From positions 60,187,376 to 60,251,375 of the forward strand of contig CM046442.1 in the NCBI GenBank assembly GCA_025506515.1: 64,000 nt of DNA, written 5' to 3'. Positions 10,237-23,500 of the stretch are shown here, one piece after another. The notes beneath the pieces are model-generated. The model was not told the origin of the DNA. It did no database searches and saw only the letters and a program-made list of their open reading frames with translations. Made by a program: the position numbers and the translations under genes. This DNA is from Flaveria trinervia (lineage: Eukaryota > Streptophyta > Magnoliopsida > Asterales > Asteraceae). Every line of letters starts with the position of its first letter. Position 1 is the first letter of the stretch.

Positions 10237-12964
10237 ATGGCTACATCAATCAATGATCCACACAATACTGGCTCCTTAACAAAGCCTCTGATGCTTGTTA
10301 GAAGTGAGTACAACATATGGCAACGACGAATGCTCCATCACCTGTCTGTTAATAGTTCAGGTGGTTGGAAATATGTGGTTCATGGACCATATAAGCCTAT
10401 GGTGAGTAATCCAGAAACCAATGAAATGGTTCCGAAGAAGAAAGAGCAATATTCAGATGAACATCTGAAACCGTTTGAAATTGATGCTAAAGCCCATGGA
10501 ATTCTAGCCATGGCACTGCCTAATGAAATCTATTCTGGACTTATGCATCATGAATCTGCTCATGACCTCTGGGTTGCTCTGAAAGAACAATTTTGATGAA
10601 CTGATGAGGTCTTAGCAAACAATAGAGAAATCCTTGCCCAGTAATACGAGACATTCTCTCATAGAAAGGGTGAGTCACTGACTCAACAGTTTGAGCGATT
10701 CTCCTGTTTGATATCTGAGTTGAAAATGGTTAAACATGAATATACAAACAGTCAGATGAACAACATATTTCTCAGATCCCTGCCTAAGAGATGGGACACT
10801 TATACCATTGTCCTACGCTCCAGTGCAAATCTAGATAATCTATCTCTCACCCAACTTCATGGAAACTGCTTACATGTGAAAGAGAGATAGAACAGAAAAG
10901 AAAACTGACTTCATCCGGGAAGCTCACTGATGACTTTGTATAAGGGAATACTGCTCTGGTTGGTCATGAGTGAGAATATGCTACATTAAAAAGTTCATAT
11001 GATGAGCATATTGATTTCTCTTCAAACAGTGGAGATCATGCTTTTGCTGGTATTGATGGTAATTCAGGATGTAATAGTGACAATCTGTGCTTTTTGATGG
11101 ATGATTTGAAAGGTATTGTTGATGATGATTTGGAAGAGATGGATATTTTGAGCCAAATGGCATTAGTTGATATCAGATCTCAAAAATTTTACAAAAGGAC
11201 AGGTAGAAAATTCCCTAGTCTCTCTGGAAAAACCAAAGTTGGTTTTGACAAGAGCAAGTTGAGGTATCATAAGTGCCATAGACTTGGACATTTTGCAAGA
11301 GAGTGTAGATCATCTGGATCTAACTCTTCTGCACCCTTTGTGACCTTTCCAAACAATAATTCACAAAACAAAGGGCAACATTCTATCAGTTTTGGTCATC
11401 ATTCACAAAATCAATCATCTCATGTATATTTTGTTCCTCAAGGTCAAATGCCATATCCTTATCCCTGTTTTTACATGCCACAGTCCAATCAGGTTCCTGT
11501 ACCCATAGCTCAACAATCACATGCCCTACCTGTGCCTCAACCATCTCAATCAAGCCAACAATCTCAATCTCAATCACATCAAAGCTTTTTCACTCATGGT
11601 GTTGTTGACTGGAGTAGTTTACCAGATGATCTTTCTGGTTATTCTGAACAAATGTTTTCTAGTGCTGGTCAACATGGTGGTGAAATTCCTTTTGGAAATC
11701 TTGCTCTTATGGCCTTGGAGTCTACTGGTGGTTCAAGCTCAAATGCTTCATTATCACAGGTACCACAAGTATCTCTGAGGCTAAGGCCAAGTTGTGTTAT
11801 GAGTCATGCATAGCTACTTTTGTCTCCATTAGAGAAGCAAATGTAGCTTTAATTAATCAAAATCTTGACCTAGAGAAAGTGATTTCCAAAAGAAAAGCTA
11901 AGTTTGAGTCTGTTTTAAAAGAAAAGATGATGAGATTTACAAATTAAAATGTCAAATTACTGATGAAAAGGCTAAGGTAGAGGTCATCTTAAAAAATCAC
12001 AAGAGTCTCAAAGAAACACTTGCAGCTACTCAAGTGGAGAGTGAACGCTGGGTAACATCTTGCAAGGGGTTTGAAATGCTTCTCAGTAAGCAAACTACTT
12101 CAAATGTGAAGTTTGGGATTGGATACAATCACACTGAACCTCCTACAGATTTTACTCCCAAAACAGAAATAAAATCTGAAGGTGAAATCAATTACCAAAC
12201 CACATCATCATGTGTCTCATCCTCAAGTGAAAATGTACCATCAAAGAATGAAGTCAGTAATAGTACCTGAGCTAATCAGTTTGCTGATGGTCCTACTGCT
12301 GATGAACACATGATCAAAGAAAAGCTGAGTCCTTCAGGTGTTGTCTCAAAAGGTACTCAAAGTACTGAAGAGCAAATAGCAACACCTGAAGAACATTTCA
12401 AGCCAAATGAAACCAGACATGGTTTGACATCTGCTGAAGAATCTATCAGGAAATCCAAAAGTACTGATAGAAAATCTCTGAAGAACAAGTCTTCAGTTGT
12501 TACAAATCCTTCAGTACTTCACATAAGTACTAAAAGGAAGAAAGTACTGAAGAACACACCTTTAGTAGTTTCATCTTCTTCAGCAGCTGATCAACAGAAG
12601 ATGAAGAAGCCATGTGAAATATGTGGTTTATTCAATCATCTAACTAATAAATGTTGGTACAGAAAGGGTTCCAAATTTAACAAGGATAAAATCATCAAAA
12701 GAAAGTTAATAAAATGAAAGATGAATTTGAAACCAGATTTGTGCCACAAACATCTCAACCTGATACACCAAAGTCTTCACAAAAATCTAAACAGCGAAAG
12801 AGGTTTATGATAAAACAGCTGAAAATACTCCTCAAAGAGTATCAAAACACAGACTAAGTCTGTGTCTTTCAAAAAGGAGGACATGGTGTCTCACAGGAAT
12901 CATTCACAAACAAGTTCTGATGTGTCTGCTGAATTGAAAGCTTTAACAACCAATCAGACACAAC
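10237..12964 (+). pseudogene. P1 gag with two CCHC zinc knuckles, broken
   Basis: Start ATG 10237 is chosen because P2 (17786) starts at the same point with the same NDPHNTGS context. The upstream in-frame Met at 10213 is not conserved. The N-terminus has YNIWQRRMLHHLSV, followed by a UBN2-type capsid region (LPKRWDTYTIVLRSSANLD, 10785-10845). A first knuckle at 11265-11306 reads YHKCHRLGHFAREC, with the first Cys changed to Tyr. A Gln/Ser/Pro-rich linker follows, and a second knuckle near 12612-12655 reads CEICGLFNHLTNKC. Stops at 10594 (TGA) and 10642 (CAG to TAA) plus several frameshifts break the frame. Gag packages the element RNA in cytoplasmic particles. The region after the second knuckle leads into pol. 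Confidence 0.88.
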
Positions 12965-15900
12965 TTGTTATGGGTTCAACATCTATTGGGGAGAGTTAAC
13001 CAAATAGATGTACCTGTGATTAAACCACTGAAAAGGAAACCTAAGCCAAAATCAAAGGAATCCTTTTCAGCACCATCTCCATCTTCAAAGGTTGTTAATC
13101 ATGACAAATCAGTTAGTACAAAGCTGTTGATGAGAACAGACCCAAAACCAAAAAGGTTTGGGTCTCAAAAGCTAACTAGTTGTTGTGATATATGCAGGGT
13201 TCTTCAACATGCCATAGAAGCATCTGGTAGACAGTGGAGGATCTATGCATATGACTGGGAGCAGATCTCTTCTTCATGACTACTCTCAAGGAACAAAGGG
13301 ATTTATCTTTTGGTAATGATGCTAAGGGTTACATCATTGGAAAAGGCGTTGTTTCAAATGGAGAAATAAGGATTGATGATGTCAACCGTGTGGAGAATCT
13401 CAAGTATAACTTGTTGAGTGTCAGTCAAATGTGTGATAAAGGGCATGTTGCACTTTTCACCACTCAAAACTGTCGAATTCTGTCTTTCAATGTTTTGAAT
13501 ATGATTGACAAGATATTGGATGAACATACTCTCCTGAAAGCCAATAGGATTGGAAGAGTATATGCCTTAGACTTATCAAAGAAAATTGATCTAAAAGGCC
13601 ATCCATGTATGTTCTCCAAGGCCTCTCCTCAGGAATCTGAGCTTTGGCACAAAAGGCTTGGTCATGTGAATATTAGAAACATGAACTAGCTGATCCTTCA
13701 TGGGTTAGTGAGAGGTCTGCCATTAAAGTAGTTCAAATATGATGACAACTGCTCTGCTTGTTTAAAAGGAAAGCAACATAAAGTATCATTCCCTCCAATA
13801 GAAGAACCAAAGTCCACTGCCCGCTTGCAATTACTGCATATGGATCTTTTTGGTCCAGTAAGAGTGATGAGTATGGCAAAGAAAAAATACTGTCTGGTAA
13901 TTGTGGATGATTATTCCAGATTTGTATGGACCTTCTTCTTACATTCAAAAGATGAGGCTGGTCAAATTATCATCTACTTTGTGTTGCATGTGGAAAAGCA
14001 GTATTCTCTTTCTGTCAAGTGTGTGAGGAGTGATAATGGCACAGAGTTTAGAAATCACACACTTGATGAATTTTATTTCTCTGAGGGAATCAAGAGGCAG
14101 TTTAGCATTCCTAGAACTCCTAGACAAAATGGAGTGGTGGAGAGAAAGAACAGGACCCTTATTGAAGCTGCAAGGTCAATGTTGGCTGATTTTAGTTTGC
14201 CACTAACCTTTTGGATTGAAGCTGTTAACACAGCTTGTTATGTGCAAAATAGAGTATTGTTAATCAAAGGTTGATGAAGACTCCTTATGAAGTGTTACAT
14301 CATTTGGCTCCTCTGATTTCCTTCTTTAGAGCATTGGGTGTCCCTGTTATATTCTCAACACAAAAGATCCACTTCAGAAGTTTGAATCAAAGGTGGATGC
14401 AGGGTACTTTGTTGGGTATTCCTCTACTTGTAAGGCATACAGAGTTTTTAATTGCAGATCAAAGATTGTTGAAGAAACCTGCATGTAAAGTTTAATGAAT
14501 CTCCAAAGGAGAAAACCCCAAAAATCCTGTGGAGTTATTTGATCTGGACATACTGCAATATGTTCCTTATCAGTTTCCAAATGTTGCAGATTCGGTGAAT
14601 TCATCATCTTCTACAACATGTTATCCATCTGTTGGTATCAATGCAAGTTTTAGTGATCAACTGCCTGAGTCTACTAAACTTGATGTTCCTGTAGCTTCAA
14701 CAGTTCCATCCACAACAAATGCCGATGAGATCTCTGGATCCTCTACTTCATTTGAATTGTCATCTCAATCTAGGTTTCCAGAATCTGAATCACCATCTGT
14801 TACTGTTGAATCACCTACAAACACTTGCACAAACTTATTGAGTATCAAGAACTGAAGAATCATCCCATGTCTCAGATCATTGGTGACATCAATGTCGGGG
14901 TTTCAACCAGAAGTCAGTTGTCCAACTTTTGCTTCTATGCTCTCTTCATCAGTTAGCAAGAGCCGAAGAATTATCATATTGCATTAAGAGACAATGGATG
15001 GGTTGAAGCTGTGCAACTTGAGCTTCTTCAGTTTCAAAAGCAGCAAGTGTGGGAACTGGTTCCTCTTCCCCAAAGTAAGTGTGCAATTGGCACTAAATGG
15101 GTGTTTAGGAATAAAACTGATGAAAAAGTCCAAATTGTCAAGAACAAGGCCAGACTGGTTGTACAGGGGTTTTCACAAGAAGAAGGTATTGATTATGATG
15201 AAACCTTTGCCCCTGTAGCCAGACTGGAAGCAATTAGATTGTTTTCAGCTTATGCTGCTTTTCATAATCTCAAAGTTTTTCAAATGGATGTAAAAAGTGC
15301 ATTTTTATATGGTAAAATAAAAGAAGAAGTTTATGTGTGCCAACCACCAGGTTTTGAAGGTCATAAACATCCAGATTGGGTGTATAAGCTTGATAAGGCT
15401 CTTTATGGACTAAAACAAGCACCCAGAGCCTGGTATGAAACACTGTCAAACTTTCTTCTTCAAAATAATTTTACTAGAGGCTCCATAGATAAAACCTTGT
15501 TCATTAAGAAAGTAGGCATGCACAAGTTCCTTGTTGAAATTTATGTTGATGATATAATTTTTGCATCCTCTGATCCACAGTTGTGTGATGCCTTTACTAA
15601 GTTGATGTAACAAAAGTTTGAAATGAGTGCCATGGGAGAATTATAGTTCTTTCTGGGTTGCAAATCAAACAAAAGGCTTATGGAACTTTCAGTTCATCAA
15701 TCAAAATATACAAAGGATTTGTTGAAAAAGTTTAACTTACAAAACTGTAAGCCCTGTTCTACTCCATATGCAGCACCAGACAACTGGATGCTGATCAGAA
15801 AGGTAAAGCAGTTGATGAAACTCTTTACAGATGTATGATTGGGTCCTTGATGTACCTTACAGCTTCTAGACCAGACATTATGTTTGCAACTTGTTTCTGT

Positions 15901-16498
15901 GCTAGATTTCAGGCTGCACCTAAAGATTCCCATATGATTGCAGTCAAAAGGATGTTTAGATATTTGCAAGGAACTCAATCTCTAGGCCTTTGGTATTCCA
16001 TTGAGCACTCTTGCAAATTAGTTGCTTTCTCTGATAGTGACTATGTAGGGTGTAAATTAACAAGAAAATCAACCTCTGGTGGATGCCAATTTCTAGGCAA
16101 CTGTTTGGTTTCTTGGCAGAGTAAGAAACAAACCTCTGTTGCTACATCCACTGCTGAAGCAGAGTACATTGCTGCTACAAGTTGTACATCTCAGGTACTC
16201 TGGCTTCAGAATCAATTACTGGATTATGACATTACAGAGACTAAGACTCCTTTACTAATGGACAGTGCTTCAGCTCTTTGTATTGTTAAGAATCCTGTCC
16301 GCATTCTAGGACCAAACATATTGAGATCAGACATCACTTTATCAGGGATTGTTATGAAAAGGGTCTGATTGATCCAAAGTTTGTTCCTAGTGCTGATGAG
16401 CTTGCAGATATATTACTAAGCCTTTGGAGAGTGGAACTTTTCAAAATCTTGTGCTAAGGCTTGGTATGCTGCAGCTTGAACAAATTGAAAACTACTGA
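12965..16498 (+). pseudogene. P1 pol: protease, integrase, RT, RNase H
   Basis: The domain order is typical Ty1/copia. After a basic linker with QHLLGRVNQID comes the protease. Its VDSG active site is disrupted by a small deletion near 13234. The pre-integrase region has LWHKRLGHVNIRNMN and then a stop at 13687. The integrase core (13825-14274) carries VDDYSRF, SDNGTEF and VVERKNR, the D-D-E residues. The RT (15011-15610) has GIDYDETFAPVARLEAIRL, LYGLKQAPRAWYE and IYVDDIIFASSD, and ends in a CAA to TAA stop. RNase H (15835 on) has STAEAEYIAA and a C-terminal stop at 16496, a few codons later than in P2/P3. At least five breaks make it non-functional. Confidence 0.92.
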
Positions 16499-16638
16499 TG
16501 ATCTCAGCTCACAAGTACTGATGAGCATCAGTATACAGCTGTCACAAATAAGTACTGAAGTTATTTTATCTTCAGCAGTTTTTCATAACTACTGAAGACT
16601 AAATTCCTCAAAGTACTGAAGTACTTTATCTGTTGCAA
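16499..16638 (+). repeat. P1 pol-aORF spacer, first part
   Basis: Non-coding, dense in AACTACTGA, AAGTACTGA and TTCAGCAG motifs. P2 is inserted at 16639. The spacer resumes at 29090, and the two parts join to match the P2 and P3 spacers (CAAGTACTGAAGTACTTTATCTGTT context). Confidence 0.8.
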
Positions 16639-17081
16639 TGTTGGACCAAAAGAACCAATGAGCCAAGATCAGAAAACCTCTAAGTCCCACATGATATCAC
16701 AACAACTGCTGAAGGCTTCATCAGCAGTTCGACAAGTGCTGAAAACTCCAACAGCTGAAGATCAAGTGCTGAAGACTTCAACAGCTGAAGACTAAAGTGT
16801 TGAAGTTCAACAGCTGAAGAACACAAGTGCTGAAGCTGAACATCTGAAGAACATAAGTGCTGAAACTGAACAGCTGAAGAACACAAGTGCTGAAGCTGAA
16901 GACCAAAGTACTGAAGTACAACAGCTGAAGAATCTACAAGTGCTGAAGATCAACAACTGGTGTACAAAGTCTGAAGACAAAGACTGAAGACATCAGCTGA
17001 TGATATCTACTGAAGTCATTAGCTGATGAAACGTCTGAAGTTCAAGTCTGAAGATCAAGTACTGAAGTTTCAGTAGTTTGT

Positions 17082-17187
17082 CACAACAGCTGAAGAGTAC
17101 TTCTTCAGTAGTTGTGATATCAGTAGTTTTATGTTTTTACTTTCAGTAGATTTGTAAAACGACCGAAGAGCTTGTTCTTCAGTCGTT
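17082..17187 (+). promoter_or_regulatory. Dyads in P2 U3
   Basis: CACAACAGCTGAAGA (17082-17096) pairs with TCTTCAGTAGTTGTG (17102-17116) at 13 of 15 positions across a 5-base loop. AACGACCGAAGA (17158-17169) pairs with TCTTCAGTCGTT (17176-17187) at 11 of 12. The second stem is perfect in P3 (46715-46744). These are the P2 counterparts of the P1 dyads at 9618-9647. Confidence 0.7.
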
Positions 17188-17312
17188 GTAGTTTCAGTAG
17201 TTTTATGTTTTTCAGTAGTTATAGAAACTGATAACACTTAGTATTTTTGTAAGGAGATGTTAGTTGTTTTGACATCTTCAGTAGTTGTGTTTCAGTTGGA
17301 ATAATTCTGTTA

Positions 17313-17366
17313 GATGTCACTATCAAGTGACATCAGCAGACGTCACATCTCTTATATAAGAGGTGT
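17313..17366 (+). promoter_or_regulatory. P2 5' LTR core promoter: hairpin, ACGT box, palindromic TATA
   Basis: GATGTCACT-ATCA-AGTGACATC (17313-17334) is a perfect 9-bp stem. GACGTCAC (17339-17346) holds an ACGT core. The TATA region 17345-17366 is a palindrome with the perfect core CTCTTATATAAGAG inside arms ACA...TGT. The first transcribed bases should lie about 25-35 bp downstream. The start site itself is not visible. Confidence 0.75.
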
Positions 17367-17563
17367 CAACCTAATTGTAATTGTGACATTCCGTTACCAC
17401 GAAAGCGAATATTGAATGAAATATATTTGCAGAATTCTCTCTCTATAACCGTCTTTGTTCTTCATTGAATATCGTTTCGTTCTTGTGAATTGGCTAATTC
17501 CTTGTTAGAATTCCGCTGCTATACTCTCTAATCAATCAAACGTAGATCACCGATCCTAACAAG

Positions 17564-17580
17564 TGGTATCAGAGCAGGTT
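17564..17580 (+). promoter_or_regulatory. P2 primer-binding site
   Basis: TGGTATCAGAGCAGGTT, two bases after the LTR terminus. It is identical to the P1 PBS and complementary to initiator tRNA-Met. Confidence 0.92.
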
Positions 17581-17785
17581 AATCATTGATCGATCTAACA
17601 ATTGATCATTGAAACTGCTAATTGATATCTGGTTTGATTGAATTAGCATATTCGCAAGAACTGGTTATAGATTATTGAATTTCTGTCGCTTTCGTTCATT
17701 TATTTTGAGATCTCTCTTGGTTCAATTGGTTGTTGTGTTTTGTTCTAAATCTGTTTTAGCTTAATCGAATTTGATTGAATCTGAG

Positions 17786-20590
17786 ATGACTACTCCTTCT
17801 AATGATCCTCACAATACCGGTTCCTCAACCAAGCCTTCGATGCTGGTTAGGACCGAGTATAACATATGGCAACGAAGAATGCTTCATCACTTGTCTGTCA
17901 CAGTTCAGGTGTTGGACATCTGTGGTACATGGACCACATAAGCCTATGGTGAACAATCCGGAAACCAATCAAATGTTCCGAAGAAGAAGGAACAATACTC
18001 TGATGAAGATCGGAACTATTTGAGATTGATGCTAAAGCCCATGGAATTCTGGCCATGGCACTGCCTAATGAAATCTATTCAGGGCTTATGCATCATGAAC
18101 TGCTCATGATCTCTGGAATGCCCTAAAGGAACAATTCGGTGGCACAGATGAGGTATTAGCAAACAATAGAGAAATCCTTGCCCACAATATGAGACATTCT
18201 CTCATAGAAAGGGTGAGACACTGACTCAACAGTTTGAGCGTTTTTCCTGCTTGATCTCTGAGCTGAAAATGGTGAAACAGGAATAGACCAATAGCCAGAT
18301 GAATAACAGGTTCCTCAAATCACTGCCTGAGAGATGGGACACATACACTATTGTCCTACGCTCCAGTGCAAATCTGGATAGCCTATCTCTCACCCAACTT
18401 CATGGGAAACTGCTTACATTCGAAAGAGAGATAGAGCAGAAGAGGAAACTGTCCTCATCAGGAAAGCTCACTGACGACTTTGTACCAGGGAATACTGCCT
18501 TGGTTGGTCATGAGTCAGAATATGTTGCATCTGAAAGCAAATTATGAGCTATTGATTTCTCTACAATAGTTCTGATCATGCATTTGTTGGTATTGAGAGT
18601 CATTCTAGCAGTAATAGTGACAATTTATGCTCATTATGGATTATCTGAAAGGAATAGCTGATGATGATCTAGAAGAGATGGATATTCTGAGCCAAATGGC
18701 ACTGATTATATCAGATCTCAGAAGTTCTATAAGAGAACTGGCAAATTTCCTGGACTCTCTGGCAAAACCAAAGTTGGTTTTGACAAGAGTAAGTTGAGGT
18801 GTCACAAATGCCAAGGCTAGGACACTTTGCAAGAGAGTGTAGATCAACTGGATCTAACTCCTCTGCACCCTTTGTGACTTTTCCTAGTACTAGTCCACAA
18901 AAGAGGGCAACATCCTGCTGGTTCTGGTCATCATTCACATCCTAGATCTCCTGCATACTTTGTTCCCCAGGGTCAAATGTCATATCCTTATCCCTGCTAT
19001 TATATGCCTCAACCAAATCCTGTTCAAGCTCCAATTGCACAACAACCACAAGCATTGCCTGAACCACAACCTTCCCAACTCATCAACAAACTCACCTCAA
19101 CAACACAGCTTCTTCACCCCAGGAGTTGTTGACTGGAGCAGTTTACCAGATGACTTGTCTGGTCATGAACAATGTTCTTAGGTGCTGGTCAACATGGTGG
19201 TGAAAGTCCCTTTAGAAATCTAGCTCTTATGGCTTTGGATTCTGCTGATACTTCATCCACTAATGCATCTACACCAAAGGTATCACAGGTATCCTTGAGG
19301 CAAAAGCCAAATTATGTTCTGAAACATGCATAGCATCATTTGCATCTATTAGAGAATCAAATGTAGCTTTAATCAACAAGAACATTGACCTAGAACAAAT
19401 AATTTCCAAAAGCAAAGCTGAAATTGAGTCTGTGCTTAATGATAAGATGATGAGATTTACAAACTTAAATGCCAAATAACTGATGATAAGGCTAGGGAAG
19501 AGATACTTCTAGAGAAGTATAAGATCAAAGAAACCCTTGCAGTCACCCAGGTAGAGTGTGATAGATGGGTACAATCATGCAAAGGTTTTGAAATGCTTAT
19601 TAGTAAGCAATCTGCTTCCAATGTGAAGTTTGGCATTGGTTACAATCACACTGCTCCACCTACAAATTTTACTCCCAGAGCAGAGGTAGAATATGATGGT
19701 GAGAGTAATAACCAATCCATCTTATCATGTGATCTACTTTTTGATACAGCACAATCAGAAGTAGAAGTCAGCACTAAGCCCTCTCAGAACCTATCAGCTG
19801 ATGTTGATGGTTCAACTGCTGACACTCACATGATCAATGAGTTGATCAACTCAGGAGTTAATTCTGAAAGTCCTGAAAGGACTAGAGAGCAGGATTTAAC
19901 ACCTGAAGTTCAAACTCCAACTACTGCCAGTACTGAAAAGAAGAAAACTGTCAGTAGAAAGAGTTTGAAGACTAAAAGAGGTAGTCAAGAAAGCAAACAA
20001 TGCTTCCAAAGCACTGAAGAGCAAGTCTTCAGTTGCTTCACCCTCTTTAGTTGATGATCAACCTAAGATGAAGAAGAAACACATGTGAAGTATGTGGTTT
20101 GTTCAATCATCTTACAGATGATTGCTGGTACAAAAGAGGTTCCAAACTCAAACATAAAGAAGAAATTAAAGAGAAAATGGTAAAAATGAAAACTGAGTTT
20201 GAGACCACATTGTATCAGCAACATCAAATCCTGTAACCCTTAAGTCCTCAAAGAAGTCCAAAAAGGAAGGGGTTAAACAGGTGACAGCTGAGAGTGCTCA
20301 GAAAAAGAAGGTGCAACATAGGAACTTATCAAACTCCACTAGCAATGTGTCTGATGAGCTGAAAGCTTTATCACAAAATCAGACACAGCTGGTTATGATG
20401 GTTCAACATCTATTGGGTAGAGTTAACCAATTAGATGCTCCTATGTTGAAACCACAGAAAAGGAGGTCCAAGCCAAAGGATTCCTCTCTTCACCATCTTC
20501 TTCCTCTCAGGCTGTTGTTTCCAATAAACCTGTTAGTTACCATATGTTGATGAGACCAGGCCCAAAACCAAAAAGGTTTGGGTCTCCAAA
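17786..20590 (+). pseudogene. P2 gag with two CCHC knuckles, frameshifted
   Basis: ATG 17786 opens MTTPSNDPHNTGSSTKPSML, then YNIWQRRMLHHLSV. Capsid-like region 18299-18547 keeps LPERWDTYTIVLRSSANLD and FEREIEQKRKLSSSGKL. Knuckle 1 lies at about 18800-18840 (CHKC...GHFAREC, one base lost inside). Knuckle 2 lies near 20086-20128 (CEVCGLFNHLTDDC). Between them is a Gln/Pro/Ser-rich stretch and an acidic helical region (19593-20054). The tail up to 20590 is Lys-rich with QHLLGRVNQLDAPMLKPQ and leads into protease. Frame changes occur about every 100-300 bp, mostly from single missing bases compared with P3. Confidence 0.87.
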
Positions 20591-23500
20591 ACTAACTGAT
20601 GATTATTATTACAGGGTTCTCCAACATGCCAAAGTAGCATCTGGTATGTAGACAGTGGGGGATCTATGCACATGACTGGGAACAGCTCTTTTTTGACTAC
20701 TCTCAAGGAAAGAAGGGATTTGTTTCTTTTGGCAATGATGCTAGGGGTTACATCATTGGAAATGGCTTTGTCTCCAATGGAGAAATCAAGTTTGATGATG
20801 TTAATCATGTGGAAAATCTCAAGTACAATCTCTTGAGTGTCAGTCAAATGTGTGATAAAGGCCATGTTGCTCTTTTCACAGTCAGAACTGTAGGATTCTG
20901 TCATCCAAAGTTCTGCATTGATTGATAAGGTGTTGGATGATCACACTCTCCTGAGAGCCAACAGGACAGGAAGAGTGTATGCCTTAGATCTTTCCAAGAA
21001 AATAGATCTCAGAGGCAATCCTTGCCTATTTTCCAAAGCCTCCTCTCAAGAATCTAAACTGTGGCACAGAAGGCTGGGTCATGTTAATTTCAAAACATGA
21101 ATCAGCTTATCCACAATAGTTTAGTTAGAGGCTTCCAATAAAGGAGTTCCACTGTGATGAACCTGCACTGCTTGTTTAAAAGAAAACAGCACAAAGTCTC
21201 ATTCCCTCCTATTGAAGAGCTAAGTCCACTGCCTGCTTGCAATTACTGCATATGGATCTATTGGTCCTGTGAGAGTAATGAGCATGGCAAAGAAGAAATA
21301 CTGTCTGGTAATTGTGGATGATTACTCCAGATTTGTATGGACTTTCTTTCTACATTCAAAGGATGAGGTTGCTCAGAAGATTATTCACTTTGTGTTGTAT
21401 ATTGAGAAGCAGTATCCCTTCCAGTCAAGTGTATAGGAGTGACAATGGAACTGAATTCAGAAACCATACACTTGATGACTTCTATCTTTCAAAGGGAATC
21501 AAAAGGCAGTTTAGCATCCCAAGGACTCCAGAACAAAAGGAGTAGTAGTGGAGAGAAAGAACAGGACCCTAATTGAAGCTGCAAGGTCCATGCTGGCTGA
21601 CTCTGGTTTGCCACTAACTTTTGGGCTGAAGCTGTTAACACAGCTTGCTATGTGCAGAATAGAGTCTTAGTAAATCAGAGGTTGATGAAGACTCCATATG
21701 AAGTTCTCCATCACTTGGCTCCTCTAATTTCATTTTTCAAAGCATTTGGGTGTCCTTTTTTTATTCAACACAAAGGATCAACTCCATAAATTTGATCCTA
21801 AGAGGGTATTTTGTTGGTTATTCATCTACTTGCAAGGCATACAGAGTCTTCAACTGCAGAACAAAGATAGTTGAAGAGACTTTGCATGTGAAGTTTAATG
21901 AATCTCCTTGGACAAGATTCCACAAAACCCTGTGGGGTGTTTGATTTGGACATACTGCAATATGTTCCTTATCAACCTCCAGCTGTTGCAGATCCTGTGG
22001 ATAAATCATCTTCTGCAGCATGTCTTCCACCTGGTAGTATGATGATGATGATGATAATATCAATACTCACCTATTCAAGTTTAGCGACCAACTGCTGTGT
22101 CTGCTAAATTTGATGTTCCTGTAGCTTCAGCAGTTCCATCCACAACAAATGCTGATGAGATCTCTGTTTCCTCTACATCTTTTGAGTTACCATCTAATTC
22201 TTGGTTTCAAGAGTCTGCATCAACATCTGCTGCTGCTGAAGGTTCTACAAACACTTGCACAGATCTCATTGTTTATCAAGAACTGAAGAATCACCCCATG
22301 TCTCAGATTATTTGTGATATCAATGCTGGTGTTTCAACAAGAAGTCAATTGTCTAACTTCTGCTTCTATGCTCTCTTCATCAGTCAGCTAGAGCTAAAGA
22401 ACTACCATGTTGCTTTGAGAGACAATGGATGGGTTGAAGCTATGCGGCTTGAGCTACTTCAGTTCAAGAAACAGCAAGTGGGGAACTGGGTCCTCTTCCC
22501 CCAGGTAAGTGTGCAATAGGCACTAAATGGGTGTTAGGAATAAACTGATGAAAATGGGTATTGTTAAGAAAAAGGCTAGACTGGTTGTACTTTGCCCCTG
22601 TAGCCAGACTAGAGGCAATCAGATTGTTTTTAGCCTATGCTGCATTCCACAATCTTAAGTTTTTCAAATGGATGTCAAAAGTGTCTTTTTATATGGTAAA
22701 ATAAGGAAGAAGTTTATGTGTGTCACCCACCAGGCTTTGAGGATAATAACCATCCTGAATGGGTGTATAAAATTGATAAGGCTCTTTATGGGTTGAAACA
22801 AGCTCCTAGAGCCTGGTATGAGACACTATCTACTTTTCTTCTTAAAAATATTTCACAGAGGCTCCATTGATAAAACTTTGTTTATTAAGAAGGTGGATCA
22901 GCATAAGCTACTTGTTCAGATTTATGTTGATGATATCATTTTTGCATCCTCTGATCCCCAGTTGTGTGATGATTTTACAACATTAATGAAAAAGAGGTTT
23001 GAAATGAGTGCAATGGGAGAATTACAGTTCTTTCTAGGCTTGCAAATTAAACAAAAGGCTGATGGAACCTTTATTCATCAGTCAAAATATACAAAAGATC
23101 TTTGAATAAGTTTGATTTACAAAACCGTAAGCCCTGTACTACTCCCATGTGCAACACCACACAACTGGATGCTGATCAAAAAGGTAAAGCTGTTGATGAA
23201 ACACTTTACAGATGTATGATTGGGTCCTTGATGTTTAACAGCTTCTAGACCAGATATTATGTTTGCTACATGTGTTTGTGCTAGATTTCAGGCTGCTCCT
23301 AAGAGTCTCATTTGATTGCAGTCAAGAGAATCTTTAGATATTTGCAAGGTACACAATCTCTGGGTTATGGTATTCCACTGGACACTCTTGCAAATTAGTT
23401 GCTTTTTCAGATAGTGACTATGCAGGGTGCAAGTTAACTAGAAAGTCAACTTCTGGTGGTTGTCAATTCCTAGGCAACTGTTTGATTTCTTGGCAGAGTA

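Larger units (their letters stand above)
16639..17561 (+). repeat. P2 5' LTR
   Basis: 923 bp from TGTTGGACC to CCTAACA. U3 starts with GCTGAAG/CAGCTGAAG direct repeats (about 16708-16990). It then switches to inverted TCAGTAGTT motifs and dyads, and ends in a TATA palindrome. R/U5 contains CTCTCTCTATAACCG. It is close in sequence to S1 and P3 and more distant from P1. Confidence 0.93.

Noticed and set aside
16680..16886. Minus-strand ORFs rich in LQLLKSSALDLQLL (also 28230-28418, 45379-45561, 46280-46462, 57847-58089)
   Set aside because: Shadows of the GCTGAAG repeat in five copies of the same LTR.
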